Shown here piece by piece: positions 42,582 to 51,541 of a stretch of 64,000 bases of DNA. The position numbers and the translations under genes were made by a program. The notes beneath the pieces are model-generated. The model made no database searches. It saw only the letters and a program-made list of their open reading frames with translations, and was not told the DNA's origin. Each line of letters starts with the position of its first letter. Positions within the stretch are counted from its first letter, which is position 1. This DNA is from Thermoflavifilum sp. (GTDB lineage: Bacteria; Bacteroidota; Bacteroidia; Chitinophagales; Chitinophagaceae), in NCBI GenBank assembly GCA_023511875.1, contig JAIMAQ010000003.1:124001-188000 (forward strand). The letters are read 5' to 3'.

Positions 42582-44165
42582 ATGCAACAACGCTCGTTTA
42601 CCTCGTTGGGCTTGCTCATTGCCCTCACTACACTTCTGCTATTTGCCCGCCTCGGTGCAGAAACGGTATTTCAGGTAGCTGAGGCCCGCAATGCAGCCTG
42701 CGCTCGTGAAATGATGATGCGCCACGATTGGATTGTTCCCACCTTCAATAGCAACCTACGCACCGACAAGCCCATACTGGAATACTTTTTCATGATCTTG
42801 GCCTATAGGATGTTTGGAGTTAGTGAAGGAGCAGCTCGCTTTTTCTCGGCCGTTGCAGGACTCATCTTGGTGCTCTGGACATATGTGTTTGCCTCCCGTC
42901 ATTTAGGCCGGCAAGCAGCCATCTGGAGCACCCTTGCCTTATGTTGTTCTTTACATTTTATTATCCAATCTCGTCTGGCAACGCCCGACCCATATCTGAT
43001 GCTGTTTCATGCGGGAGCTCTCTATGCATTTTTCGAAGGCTGGATACAAAGAAAAGCCTGGGCCTGGTGGCTTATGTATGCTATGCTGGCTCTGGCTGTG
43101 CTCGCCAAAGGCCCTGTGGGCTTATTCCTGCCTGCTCTCACCATATTGCTTTTTCTCATTACCCGCCGACAACTGCGCTGGCCCGTGATCCGCATCATGA
43201 AGCCTTGGAGTGGCCTACTCCTCTTCTTGCTCATTGCCCTACCCTGGTATGTAGCGGTGGGCATCCGTACGCATGGAGAATGGATTAAAGCGTTTTTCTG
43301 GTATCACAACTTTCATAGATTTAGTAGTGCTTTAGACGCTCATGGTGGGCCATTTATCTTGCCACTGTTGTTTGTCTTGGTGGGCATGCTCCCCTTCTCG
43401 TTATGGGGCTTTCGAGCAATTACCCTGGCCTGGAAAAAAAGACGAGAATCCGACGCTCTGTGGCTCATCCTTTTGTCCTTCGGGGTAATCCTCATTTTTT
43501 ATAGCATCTCACACACAAAACTCATCAACTATACCTCGCCCTCCTATCCATTCTTGGCATTGATGGTGGGTTATTTCTGGCAAGAAGTAGAAAACAAGCA
43601 TGTGATCTTGCATAAATATTGGATCGAATGGGCTGCATTAGGATTGATTGTGCTGGCCTTACCTATTGGTGTATATTTCTGGACTGAATCTACCCCACCC
43701 TTTCAAAACCTAAAGTGGCTCGGACTTTTGTTTATTCCTGAAATCATAGCCACAGCATGGGGAGTGTATTATGCCCGCAAACAAGCTTATGGAGAAATAG
43801 CCAGGCATATCGGTGCAGGATTCACGCTAAGCATCTTGCTCATTATGCTCATTGGCTATCCAGCTCTCGACCAGCAAACCTCAGTAAGAAAACAAGCTCC
43901 ATACATTGCCCAAGCTTCACAGGTAATAGGTTATCAACACATCAATGATGCTTTTGTATTTTATGCCCGCACCCCCATACGCATTGTCGAAAGCCTGGAT
44001 AGCCTAAAAGCTTATTTGCAAAAAGATACAACAGTTTGGGTCATTCGTCGAGCTCGCGATTTCAATCAATTGGATAGCTTACCGCAACTCAAGCTCGTAC
44101 GCAAAGATCGCGATGCGTTTAGTTTTCAATATAGCGCATTATATCAATCGATTCATACGCCATAA
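42582..44165 (+). CDS. GT39/ArnT-like membrane glycosyltransferase
   Basis: 527 aa from the ATG at 42582; the track's start is a TTG eight codons upstream that overlaps a -7-like TTATTTTG. About 11-12 membrane helices. The first periplasmic loop has the acidic FQVAEARNAACAREMM and TDKPILEYFF motifs of ArnT/PMT-type lipid-phosphosugar-using transferases. It would move a sugar from a polyprenyl-phosphate donor onto lipid A, a glycolipid or protein. The next gene is a GT2 that could make the donor. Confidence 0.88.
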   Translation: MQQRSFTSLGLLIALTTLLLFARLGAETVFQVAEARNAACAREMMMRHDWIVPTFNSNLRTDKPILEYFFMILAYRMFGVSEGAARFFSAVAGLILVLWTYVFASRHLGRQAAIWSTLALCCSLHFIIQSRLATPDPYLMLFHAGALYAFFEGWIQRKAWAWWLMYAMLALAVLAKGPVGLFLPALTILLFLITRRQLRWPVIRIMKPWSGLLLFLLIALPWYVAVGIRTHGEWIKAFFWYHNFHRFSSALDAHGGPFILPLLFVLVGMLPFSLWGFRAITLAWKKRRESDALWLILLSFGVILIFYSISHTKLINYTSPSYPFLALMVGYFWQEVENKHVILHKYWIEWAALGLIVLALPIGVYFWTESTPPFQNLKWLGLLFIPEIIATAWGVYYARKQAYGEIARHIGAGFTLSILLIMLIGYPALDQQTSVRKQAPYIAQASQVIGYQHINDAFVFYARTPIRIVESLDSLKAYLQKDTTVWVIRRARDFNQLDSLPQLKLVRKDRDAFSFQYSALYQSIHTP

Positions 44166-44177
44166 ATCCTTTCACTC

Positions 44178-45140
44178 ATGTTACTCTCTGTGGTGATCAC
44201 GGTCATGAATGAAGAAGAAAATATTCCACCGCTCATCAAAAGTCTTCATGAAGCACTTCAAGGATTAAACTACGAAATCATCTTCGTAGACGATGGTTCT
44301 ACCGATGGCACGGTGAAGCAAATTCAGGCACTCTTGGATGAACACATTCGTGTGTTGGTGCTGAAACGTAATTACGGCCAAACAGTGGCCATGGAAGCAG
44401 GTATCCAGCAAGCTACTGGCGACTATATCGTGACAATAGATGGGGATCTGCAAAATGACCCGGCCGATATTCCTCTGCTGTTGCAAATTGCCCAAACAGA
44501 AGGCTGGGAAGTGGTGGCAGGCCGAAGAGCCAATAGGCAAGACAATTGGCTGTTGCGCAAATTACCCAGCAAAATAGCTAATTGGTTCATCCGACAAATG
44601 ACCGGCGTGAGGCTTCACGATTATGGTTGTACCCTTAAGCTTTTTACCCGTGAAATCGCTAAAAACTTAGGCTTGTATGGTGAAATGCATCGTTTCATAC
44701 CCGTGCTGGCCGCCATGCAAGGCGCCCGTATGACCGAAGTAGCCGTAAAACATCACCCGCGTAAACATGGTTATTCCAAATATGGATTAGGCCGTACGTT
44801 TAAAGTGATGAGCGACTTACTATTGGTGGTGTTTTTCCAGAAATATTTCCGAAGCCCTATGCATTTTTTCGGACCTATTGGTATGTTGGTATTTGTAGCT
44901 GGATTGATTATTAACCTATACTTATTTATCCTAAAAATAAGTGGAGAAAAAATTGGCGAAAGGCCTTTACTCATTTTGGGCGTTATTCTTTTACTCAGTG
45001 GACTGCTGATTATCATATTCGGATTTTTAATGGAAGTCATGATGCGCATTTATTATGGAGCTCATCCTGAACGCAAATACCAAATCAGGCAAATCATTAC
45101 GGCTACAAGTAAATCATCTTCATCATTTGGTTCAGTATGA
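44178..45140 (+). CDS. GT2 polyprenyl-phosphate glycosyltransferase (DPM1/GtrB-like)
   Basis: 320 aa. GT-A domain at residues 1-220: SVVITVMNEEENI, FVDDGSTDGT, the DxD-type TIDGDLQNDP, then HDYGCTLKLF and KHHPRKHGYSKYG. Two C-terminal membrane helices (about 235-260 and 270-295), as in ArnC/GtrB. It transfers a sugar to undecaprenyl phosphate on the inner face of the membrane. Lies 12 bases after the GT39 gene and 15 before the flippase-like gene, a three-gene operon. Confidence 0.92.
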   Translation: MLLSVVITVMNEEENIPPLIKSLHEALQGLNYEIIFVDDGSTDGTVKQIQALLDEHIRVLVLKRNYGQTVAMEAGIQQATGDYIVTIDGDLQNDPADIPLLLQIAQTEGWEVVAGRRANRQDNWLLRKLPSKIANWFIRQMTGVRLHDYGCTLKLFTREIAKNLGLYGEMHRFIPVLAAMQGARMTEVAVKHHPRKHGYSKYGLGRTFKVMSDLLLVVFFQKYFRSPMHFFGPIGMLVFVAGLIINLYLFILKISGEKIGERPLLILGVILLLSGLLIIIFGFLMEVMMRIYYGAHPERKYQIRQIITATSKSSSSFGSV

Positions 45141-45155
45141 TAAACCACACACCTA

Positions 45156-46064
45156 ATGAGCATATTGAAAACAGTGGGAAAATGGCTATTGAGGTTATCC
45201 ATCACGGGAACAGCACTGTATATTACTTTTCGCAAGGTAAACTGGCAACAAACAAAAGAAGCATGGATACATACTCAACTACTTTGGTTGATACCCGCAT
45301 TCATAGCCTACAACCTTTCACAAGTCTTTAGTGCCTGGCGCTTGTATTTCTTTTATAAAGCGTGTGGAATCCAACTTCGTTTTGTGCAACAGTTAAAACT
45401 CTATTATATCGGCATGTTTTATAACCTCTTTTTACCAGGTGGCATTGGTGGCGACGGTTATAAAATGCATTACTTGTATCGTTATTCTAAAAAACCTCTT
45501 CGATCTATCTTTACGGCCACACTGCTCGATCGCATTCATGGCCTCTGGGCATTGATTATTCTTTTGGCAAGCTTAACTGTTTTTTATCTTTCACTTATAC
45601 CTCACCACTGGTTGGGCTATCTTGGTTGGACAGGAATTGCGTTGATTGCGGGTTTGGGTATATATTTGATGTTGATCCAACAGGTTTTGTTTACCTACAA
45701 GTCAATCATTTGGCAAACATTGTTCATCGCTTTACTTGTGCAAGGATGTCAACTCATTGCTGCTTGGTGCTTGTTAAACGGATTGCATGTACCCGGCACT
45801 AAAGGCCTATATCTCATCGTATTTCTATGTAGCTCAATAGCTGCTGTGATTCCTTTTACCATAGGAGGTGCGGGCGCACGTGAATTGGTGTTTGTGTTAG
45901 CTGCAAAATGGTTTTCCATCCAAACCCACGATGCGGTTGCAATGAGCCTGCTATTTTTTCTACTAACTGCCTGTAGTGCATTCTTGGGAAGTATTTGGCA
46001 TATGCCTGCACCTAACATTCTTTCTAGCCGTAACTCTTCTTGCAGCCACCACGGCACATCGTAA
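45156..46064 (+). CDS. flippase-like (LPG synthase TM / UPF0104) membrane protein
   Basis: 302 aa, about eight membrane helices. The family hallmarks are YNLFLPGGIGGDGYK near residue 90 and TIGGAGARELVF near 235, typical of the LPG-synthase transmembrane domain without its catalytic half. Such proteins are thought to move lipids or lipid-linked sugars across the membrane. As third gene after GT39 and GT2, it could flip the polyprenyl-phosphate sugar; this is inferred from context. Confidence 0.85.
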   Translation: MSILKTVGKWLLRLSITGTALYITFRKVNWQQTKEAWIHTQLLWLIPAFIAYNLSQVFSAWRLYFFYKACGIQLRFVQQLKLYYIGMFYNLFLPGGIGGDGYKMHYLYRYSKKPLRSIFTATLLDRIHGLWALIILLASLTVFYLSLIPHHWLGYLGWTGIALIAGLGIYLMLIQQVLFTYKSIIWQTLFIALLVQGCQLIAAWCLLNGLHVPGTKGLYLIVFLCSSIAAVIPFTIGGAGARELVFVLAAKWFSIQTHDAVAMSLLFFLLTACSAFLGSIWHMPAPNILSSRNSSCSHHGTS

Positions 46065-46237
46065 ATGAATCTTGAAGATTTAACAATTCTATGTCAATCT
46101 TCTTGATCATTCTGCACTATTTTTGCTGTGCATTTGAACGAAATTCAATTTCATAACCTCCTCTTCAAATCCCCTACCGTCTTTAGAAATGTTTAGTTTA
46201 CATTTTATTGAAAAAAGATTTTAAAATACATCATACT

Positions 46238-46438
46238 ATGGAAAAAGCAAATTTAACACCGAAGGTAGACGTGAATCTACAAGGATTGGTTGTAGAAGAA
46301 AGACTGGCAAAAGAATTGATTCAGGCTACCCGTAAACATCGGGAAACAGTGTTTGGCTATGCCGATTTATGGAAGTGTCAGAAACAATTTAAACCCAGAA
46401 AACCCATCCTCAACAGGATCATGCATACGACTATCTAA
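46238..46438 (+). CDS. small hypothetical protein, 66 aa
   Basis: The track start at 46208 is a TTG; the ATG at 46238 (MEKANLTPKVDV) is more likely. The predicted protein is basic and mostly helical, with VVEERLAKELIQATRKHRET in the middle, one Cys and no membrane segment or signal. I do not recognise a family. The 173 bases upstream have no clear other gene. It is followed 10 bases later by a long hairpin. It appears a genuine small gene because of its length, isolation and following terminator-like hairpin, but proof would need comparison. Confidence 0.55.
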   Translation: MEKANLTPKVDVNLQGLVVEERLAKELIQATRKHRETVFGYADLWKCQKQFKPRKPILNRIMHTTI

Positions 46439-46448
46439 TTTCCTACAC

Positions 46449-46485
46449 ACATGTAGAGACGCATGAGGTTTACGTCTCTACATGT
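46449..46485. repeat. long inverted repeat at the argE end (TAGAGACG-type hairpin)
   Basis: ACATGTAGAGACG - 11-base loop - CGTCTCTACATGT, a perfect 13-bp stem. It lies between the convergent small gene and argE and includes the argE TAG stop. It can act as a bidirectional terminator. The GTAGAGACG...CGTCTCTAC arms resemble a dispersed intergenic repeat known from several Bacteroidetes and cyanobacteria, so it may be a mobile REP-like element. Confidence 0.75.
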
Positions 46486-47545
46486 TTCTCTTCTCTCGAA
46501 ACACCTCTTCCAACAACTGGATATAAGTTTCTATTCCTTCTTTGATTTCATGCAAGTAAATAAATTCATCGGCACTATGTGAACGTGCCGAGTCGCCCGG
46601 ACCTATTTTTACTGAAGGACCTGGGATGAGTGCTTGATCGGATGTGGTAGGTGAACCGTATAATGGCTTGCCTATACGCTGTGCAGCCCTCACCAAGGGA
46701 TGATCGAGCGGGATAGAAGAACTGCGCATGCGCATGGATCGGGGTTTGACCTCGCAGCTCACATGATGTGAAATGATGTCGAGAATCTCTTCATGGGTAT
46801 ATACATCGGTAACCCGAATATCAACGGTAAAATGGCAACAAGCTGGCACCACATTGTGTTGCTGCCCGGCTTGAATCATAGTGACGTTCATATTCACTTT
46901 GCCGAGCATAGGCGAAACCTTTGGAAAAGAATAGGTCTTAAACCATTCTATATCGGGTATAGCCTTATAAATGGCATTTTCTCCCTCATTGCGCGCAGCA
47001 TGCCCGGCTCGGCCATAGGTAGTGCAGTCAATCACCAGCAAACCCTTTTCGGCTACAGCCATCTGGGTGAGGGTAGGCTCCCCTACAATGGCAAAATCAA
47101 ATGAAGGCAGCTGGGGTAAAATGCTTTCTATGCCATTAAATCCAGAAATTTCCTCTTCAGCCGTAGCCGTGAAAATAAGATTGTAAGGCAAATCGGGTTG
47201 TGCATAAAAATGCAAGAATGCTGCTATGAGTGATACTAAACAACCACCCGCATCGTTGCTGCCTAACCCAAACAACTTATCGCCTTCAATAGCAGGATCA
47301 AACGGATCGCGCGTATACGCTGGATTGGGCTTTACCGTATCATGATGTGAATTGAGCAAGATACCCGGCTTTGTGGGGTCAAATCCAGCATTTATTGCCC
47401 AAACATTATTTAAATGGCGTTGCACGGGAACATGAAATGATTCCAAAAATTGGGCTATTAAAGTGGCCGTACGATCTTCTTCACGACTGAACGATGGTGT
47501 AGCTATGAGTTGACGCAATAATTCTATACATTGATCATATAACAT
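46478..47545 (-). CDS. argE: M20 family N-acyl-citrulline/ornithine deacylase (ArgE-type)
   Basis: 355 aa from the ATG at 47545; the track start is a TTG nine codons upstream. M20 metallopeptidase motifs are all present: NSHHDTV (metal His and catalytic Asp), GSNDAGG (bridging Asp), TATAEEEISGF (catalytic and metal Glu), and a final metal His in RSHSADEF. A dimerisation domain lies in the middle. As last gene of the arg operon and with ArgF' making an N-acylated citrulline, the natural substrate is probably N-acylcitrulline rather than acetylornithine. Its stop sits in a hairpin. Confidence 0.88.
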   Translation of the reverse strand: MLYDQCIELLRQLIATPSFSREEDRTATLIAQFLESFHVPVQRHLNNVWAINAGFDPTKPGILLNSHHDTVKPNPAYTRDPFDPAIEGDKLFGLGSNDAGGCLVSLIAAFLHFYAQPDLPYNLIFTATAEEEISGFNGIESILPQLPSFDFAIVGEPTLTQMAVAEKGLLVIDCTTYGRAGHAARNEGENAIYKAIPDIEWFKTYSFPKVSPMLGKVNMNVTMIQAGQQHNVVPACCHFTVDIRVTDVYTHEEILDIISHHVSCEVKPRSMRMRSSSIPLDHPLVRAAQRIGKPLYGSPTTSDQALIPGPSVKIGPGDSARSHSADEFIYLHEIKEGIETYIQLLEEVFREKRNM

Positions 47546-47577
47546 GGATGCAAGTTTGTGGTAAAACAGCAATAATA

Positions 47578-48390
47578 CTATAGACTAATGATGGTGCCCA
47601 TTGTCCAGCCATTTGTGGCATTCCAAAGAGATGAAAGGCCTGTGGCTGGGCCAATGATCACCTTTTCGACTCCGGCACGGCAGGCCGATAGGGCATTTTC
47701 TATTTTAGGTATAATACCCTCCCGCAAAGCTCCTTCGCGAATGAGCTCCGGCAAATTGCTTGGACGAATCAAGGGAATTACAGAATCGGGATCTTCTGGA
47801 TTACGCAATACGCCTTTCTGATCAAAACAAAAGATCAACTGCACCCGATAAACAGCTGCCAAGGCTACGGCAACAGCAGAGGCGATGGTATCGGCATTGG
47901 TATTAAGCAGATGACCATCTCCATCATGGGTAAGTGGAGCCAGCACGGGCACCTGCTCCATTTGTATCAGTTGCATCAATATGTTTACATCTACATCGTC
48001 GGCCGTGAGATCGCCCACCCAACCATAATCGATGTCTTTTACAGGCCGTTTGGTTGCGCGCATCAGGTTCATATCGGCTCCAGTAAGGCCAGCGGCTCGG
48101 CATCCAAGTGCTTGTAATTGAGCTACCAGTTGTTTGTTTACCAATCCGCCGTACACCATGGTTACCAACTCGAGTGCGGCTTCATCGGTAATCCTACGCC
48201 CTTGAATATACTGGCTTTTGATACCCATCTGCTCGCCGATACGTGTTGCCAGCTTACCCCCACCATGCACCAAAATCTTATAGCCTGCTATGTCGACAAA
48301 ACTTTGGAGAAAAGCTTTCCTTGCAGCAGGATCATCGATCACCTGTCCGCCAATCTTAATCACATACAACCTTGTGTTGGGTGTAGACAT
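47578..48390 (-). CDS. argB: acetylglutamate kinase
   Basis: 270 aa from the ATG at 48390 (MSTPNTRLYVIKIGG); the longer track start runs into argF'. Amino-acid-kinase fold: VIKIGGQVIDD near the start, LVHGGGK near residue 40, and LNTNADTIASAVA near 162. It phosphorylates N-acyl-glutamate in the second step of the pathway. The start overlaps the argF' stop as TAATG, so translation is coupled. argE follows 32 bases later. Confidence 0.94.
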   Translation of the reverse strand: MSTPNTRLYVIKIGGQVIDDPAARKAFLQSFVDIAGYKILVHGGGKLATRIGEQMGIKSQYIQGRRITDEAALELVTMVYGGLVNKQLVAQLQALGCRAAGLTGADMNLMRATKRPVKDIDYGWVGDLTADDVDVNILMQLIQMEQVPVLAPLTHDGDGHLLNTNADTIASAVAVALAAVYRVQLIFCFDQKGVLRNPEDPDSVIPLIRPSNLPELIREGALREGIIPKIENALSACRAGVEKVIIGPATGLSSLWNATNGWTMGTIISL

Positions 48391-49349
48391 TATACTAGGT
48401 TGTGTAAAATATTGGCTAACACGGCTTGCGCCGCCCATACCCGATTGGCTGCTTGGGCGGTGACAATGCTATGTGGCCCATCGAGGATTTCATCGCTCAA
48501 CTCCACATTCCTTCTCACGGGTAAGCAATGCATAACTCGAGCGTTTCGAGTGAGCGAAAGTTTATCTTCGGTGAGCATCCACTCTGGATCGTTGCTATAA
48601 ATTTTTCCATAATCTCGATAAGTACTCCAGTTCTTCACGTATACAAAATCGGCATCGCGCAAGGCTTCGTTTTGATCATGAGTAATATATGCTCCGTGGG
48701 TAAATGATTCATCCAATTCATAATCTTCCGGATGAGTGATCACAAAATCGGCTTTACCCCAGGCATTCATCCATTGTGCAAAGCTATTGGCCACACATTG
48801 CGGAAGGGGCTTAACGTGAGGAGCCCAGGTAAGTACTACCTTAGGTCGAGCCTTGCTATTGGGCCAAAACTCATGGATAGTCATCAAATCGGTGAGGCTT
48901 TGTAGCGGATGAAGCGTAGCGCTTTCCAGGCTCACCACGGGTACCCCAGCATATTTTACAAATTGCTGGATATACAACTCGCTATAATCTTCTTCTTTGT
49001 TGACCAACGTAGGAAAAGTGCGTATACACAAGATATCGAAATATTTCCCGAGAATAGGAGCAGCATCTTTTATATGTTCGCTCGTATGACCGCTCATGAT
49101 AGCCCCCTCTTCAAATTCTAATGCCCATCCTTCTTTATCAATATTAAACACCATCACTTCCATACCCAATTGGCGAGCAGCTATTTGCGTGCTCAGCCGG
49201 GTACGTAAGCTAGGATTCAGAAAAATCAAGGCTATACGTTTGTTTTTACCTAAATTCTGATCTTTCAACGGATCTGCCTTATAGTCTAAAGCCTGAGCTA
49301 TTAAGGCATCGATATCTGCTACATCGTGTACAGAAAGAAATTGTTTCAT
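48390..49349 (-). CDS. argF': N-acylornithine carbamoyltransferase (ArgF' type)
   Basis: 319 aa. The carbamoyl-phosphate site reads FLNPSLRTRLSTQ (canonical STRT replaced by SLRTR) and the second domain has MHCLPVRRNVELSD instead of HCLP with Cys ligation of free ornithine. Both are features of the Bacteroidetes/Xanthomonas enzymes that use N-acetyl- or N-succinyl-ornithine. At the known specificity position the sequence is GHTSEHI: Ser where acetyl-specific enzymes have Glu and the Bacteroides fragilis succinyl enzyme has Pro. This hints at succinylornithine. The product is N-acylcitrulline. It lies five bases after argD. Confidence 0.93.
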   Translation of the reverse strand: MKQFLSVHDVADIDALIAQALDYKADPLKDQNLGKNKRIALIFLNPSLRTRLSTQIAARQLGMEVMVFNIDKEGWALEFEEGAIMSGHTSEHIKDAAPILGKYFDILCIRTFPTLVNKEEDYSELYIQQFVKYAGVPVVSLESATLHPLQSLTDLMTIHEFWPNSKARPKVVLTWAPHVKPLPQCVANSFAQWMNAWGKADFVITHPEDYELDESFTHGAYITHDQNEALRDADFVYVKNWSTYRDYGKIYSNDPEWMLTEDKLSLTRNARVMHCLPVRRNVELSDEILDGPHSIVTAQAANRVWAAQAVLANILHNLV

Positions 49350-49354
49350 GTGCT

Positions 49355-50527
49355 TTAGCTGGTTGATTTTGCAGAAGGCGATGAAATAGAGGTTTGATTA
49401 AGTATTTCTTCTATAGATTGCTCGAGGGCTTGTAGAAAAATATTGATCTCTTGCTCACGCAAGCTGAGCGGAGGCAATAAACGAATGGTATGTGGTTTAG
49501 CCTCGCCGGTGAACACCTGATGTTGCTGCAATAAGTGTTCACGCAAGCTTGCCAGATGTGAGTTAGGATCTAAGCCAATCATCAATCCCCGACCACGTAA
49601 GTTGGAGATTTGTGGGAACTGTTGCAAGGCCGCCATGAGCTTTTGCCCCATTTGTGCAGCATTTGAAATCAGCTGTTCTTTTTCCATCACTTCCAACACA
49701 GCCAATGCTGCAGCACAAGCCAAATAGCCTCCACCAAAAGTAGTGCCTAGCTGGCCTTTTTTCGGGCGAATATCGGGGTGTATCAACACACCTCCTATGG
49801 GGAATCCATTGCCCATGCCCTTAGCCATAGTGATGAGTGGTGGGCGAATGCCTGCATATTGATGAGCAAAGAAACGGCCTGTGCGTCCATAACCCGATTG
49901 CACCTCATCGAGAATCAATAAGGCCCCATGTTGTGCACAGAGCTCGGCTACCTGCTGGAGAAAAGCATCTTCGGGCATTTGGATGCCACCCACACCCTGT
50001 ATGCCCTCGATGATTACCGCGGCTACATCATTGTCCATCACCTGCTGTAAAGCCGAGATATCATTTAAAGGCACAAAGCTCACCACATGCTGCCGATTAA
50101 AAGGCGATTGAAGGGATGGATTGTCGGTAACGGCTACAGCTCCTGAAGTACGCCCGTGAAAAGATTTTTGGAAAGCTACAACGCGCTTACGACCAGTGAG
50201 AAATGAAGCTAACTTCAATGCATTTTCATTGGCTTCTGCACCAGAATTGCACAGAAAAAGCTGATAATCGGCATATCCACTCATTTCACACAGTTTCTCG
50301 GCAAGTGCTTCCTGCAAAGGGTTACGAACACTATTGGAATAAAAAGCCATCTGTCTCAGCTGTTCTTCAATACGCTGAACATAATGCGGATGGCTATGCC
50401 CAATCGATATCACGGCATGGCCGCCATATAAATCGAGATACCTTGTACCGTTTTTATCCCAGAGATAACAACCCTCAGCACGTACCGGTGTAATGGGCAA
50501 AAGACTATATACATCAAACAAAGGCAT
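49355..50527 (-). CDS. argD: N-acylornithine aminotransferase
   Basis: 390 aa class III PLP aminotransferase. The PLP lysine is in LITMAKGMGNGFPIGG near residue 240; other family segments are YLDLYGGHAVISIGHSHP near 30, LFLCNSGAEANENALKLA near 91 and LILDEVQSGYGRTG near 208. It converts N-acyl-glutamate semialdehyde to N-acylornithine. Middle of the arg operon, 20 bases after argC. Confidence 0.93.
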   Translation of the reverse strand: MPLFDVYSLLPITPVRAEGCYLWDKNGTRYLDLYGGHAVISIGHSHPHYVQRIEEQLRQMAFYSNSVRNPLQEALAEKLCEMSGYADYQLFLCNSGAEANENALKLASFLTGRKRVVAFQKSFHGRTSGAVAVTDNPSLQSPFNRQHVVSFVPLNDISALQQVMDNDVAAVIIEGIQGVGGIQMPEDAFLQQVAELCAQHGALLILDEVQSGYGRTGRFFAHQYAGIRPPLITMAKGMGNGFPIGGVLIHPDIRPKKGQLGTTFGGGYLACAAALAVLEVMEKEQLISNAAQMGQKLMAALQQFPQISNLRGRGLMIGLDPNSHLASLREHLLQQHQVFTGEAKPHTIRLLPPLSLREQEINIFLQALEQSIEEILNQTSISSPSAKSTS

Positions 50528-50546
50528 GATTAAATCAATTTACCTG

Positions 50547-51530
50547 TTAAAACACACTTGCTTTTAGCTTTAACCCAAGCGTTTCTTCCCAACCCATCAT
50601 TAAATTCAAATTTTGAACGGCTTGCCCCGATGCACCTTTCACCAAATTATCTTCTACCGAATGTACCACCAATTGATCGCCAATCTTTTCGGGGTATATT
50701 AACACTTTATTGGTATTGATGACTTGCTTCAGGTCTACCATTTCGCGGGAAACATGAGTAAACGGATGCGTTGCATAATACTGTTCATACAGCTCAAAAA
50801 CTTCATCCTGGCTCAATGGGCAATACAGCTGTGAACTCACAAAAATGCCGCGGGTAAAATCACCACGCCAGGGAATAAAATGAAGGGGTGCATCGTAATG
50901 AGGCTGTAGTGCTGTTAGCGTTTGTCGAATCTCATGCAGATGCTGATGTGAAAGTGTTTTATAGGCATTGATGTTGTGTGCACGCCACGAGAAATGGGTG
51001 CTAGGCTGCAATTTCTGTCCAGCTCCTGTAGATCCCGTGATGGCTGTGCTATGCACCTCATTTAGTAAGCCTGCTTTGGCTAGCGGTAATAAACCCAGCT
51101 GAATAGCCGTAGCAAAACAACCAGGATTAGCGATATCGTGAGCTTGTTGAATTTGCTCGCGTTGCCATTCTGGAAGACCGTATACAAAGCGACGGCCAGC
51201 AAATTCTGCAGTAGACTGCAGACGAAAATCTTGACTCAGGTCAATGATGCGAATATAATCGGGCACAACATGTTCTTCTAAGAATCGACGCGATTCGCCA
51301 TGCCCCATACACAAAAACCACACATCTGTATCTGGGTTCAATTGATCAGTAAACCTGAGCTCCGTATCACCTATTAAGTCTCGATGCACAGCATACACGG
51401 GATCACCAGCATGGCTACGGCTATGCACAAAAGCAATCTCAACCCGAGGATGATACATCAAAATACGCATCAGCTCGCCACCTGTATATCCTGCTCCGCC
51501 TACAATTCCAATCTTTATGCGTTCGTTCAT
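50547..51530 (-). CDS. argC: N-acetyl-gamma-glutamyl-phosphate reductase
   Basis: 327 aa. NADP-binding GIVGGAGYTGGELMRIL at the N-terminus; the nucleophile Cys in IANPGCFATAIQLGLLP near residue 135; the catalytic His likely in HFIPWRGDFTRG near 217. It reduces N-acyl-glutamyl phosphate to the semialdehyde. Starts 11 bases after argG. Confidence 0.95.
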   Translation of the reverse strand: MNERIKIGIVGGAGYTGGELMRILMYHPRVEIAFVHSRSHAGDPVYAVHRDLIGDTELRFTDQLNPDTDVWFLCMGHGESRRFLEEHVVPDYIRIIDLSQDFRLQSTAEFAGRRFVYGLPEWQREQIQQAHDIANPGCFATAIQLGLLPLAKAGLLNEVHSTAITGSTGAGQKLQPSTHFSWRAHNINAYKTLSHQHLHEIRQTLTALQPHYDAPLHFIPWRGDFTRGIFVSSQLYCPLSQDEVFELYEQYYATHPFTHVSREMVDLKQVINTNKVLIYPEKIGDQLVVHSVEDNLVKGASGQAVQNLNLMMGWEETLGLKLKASVF

Positions 51531-51541
51531 CTGATTTAGGT

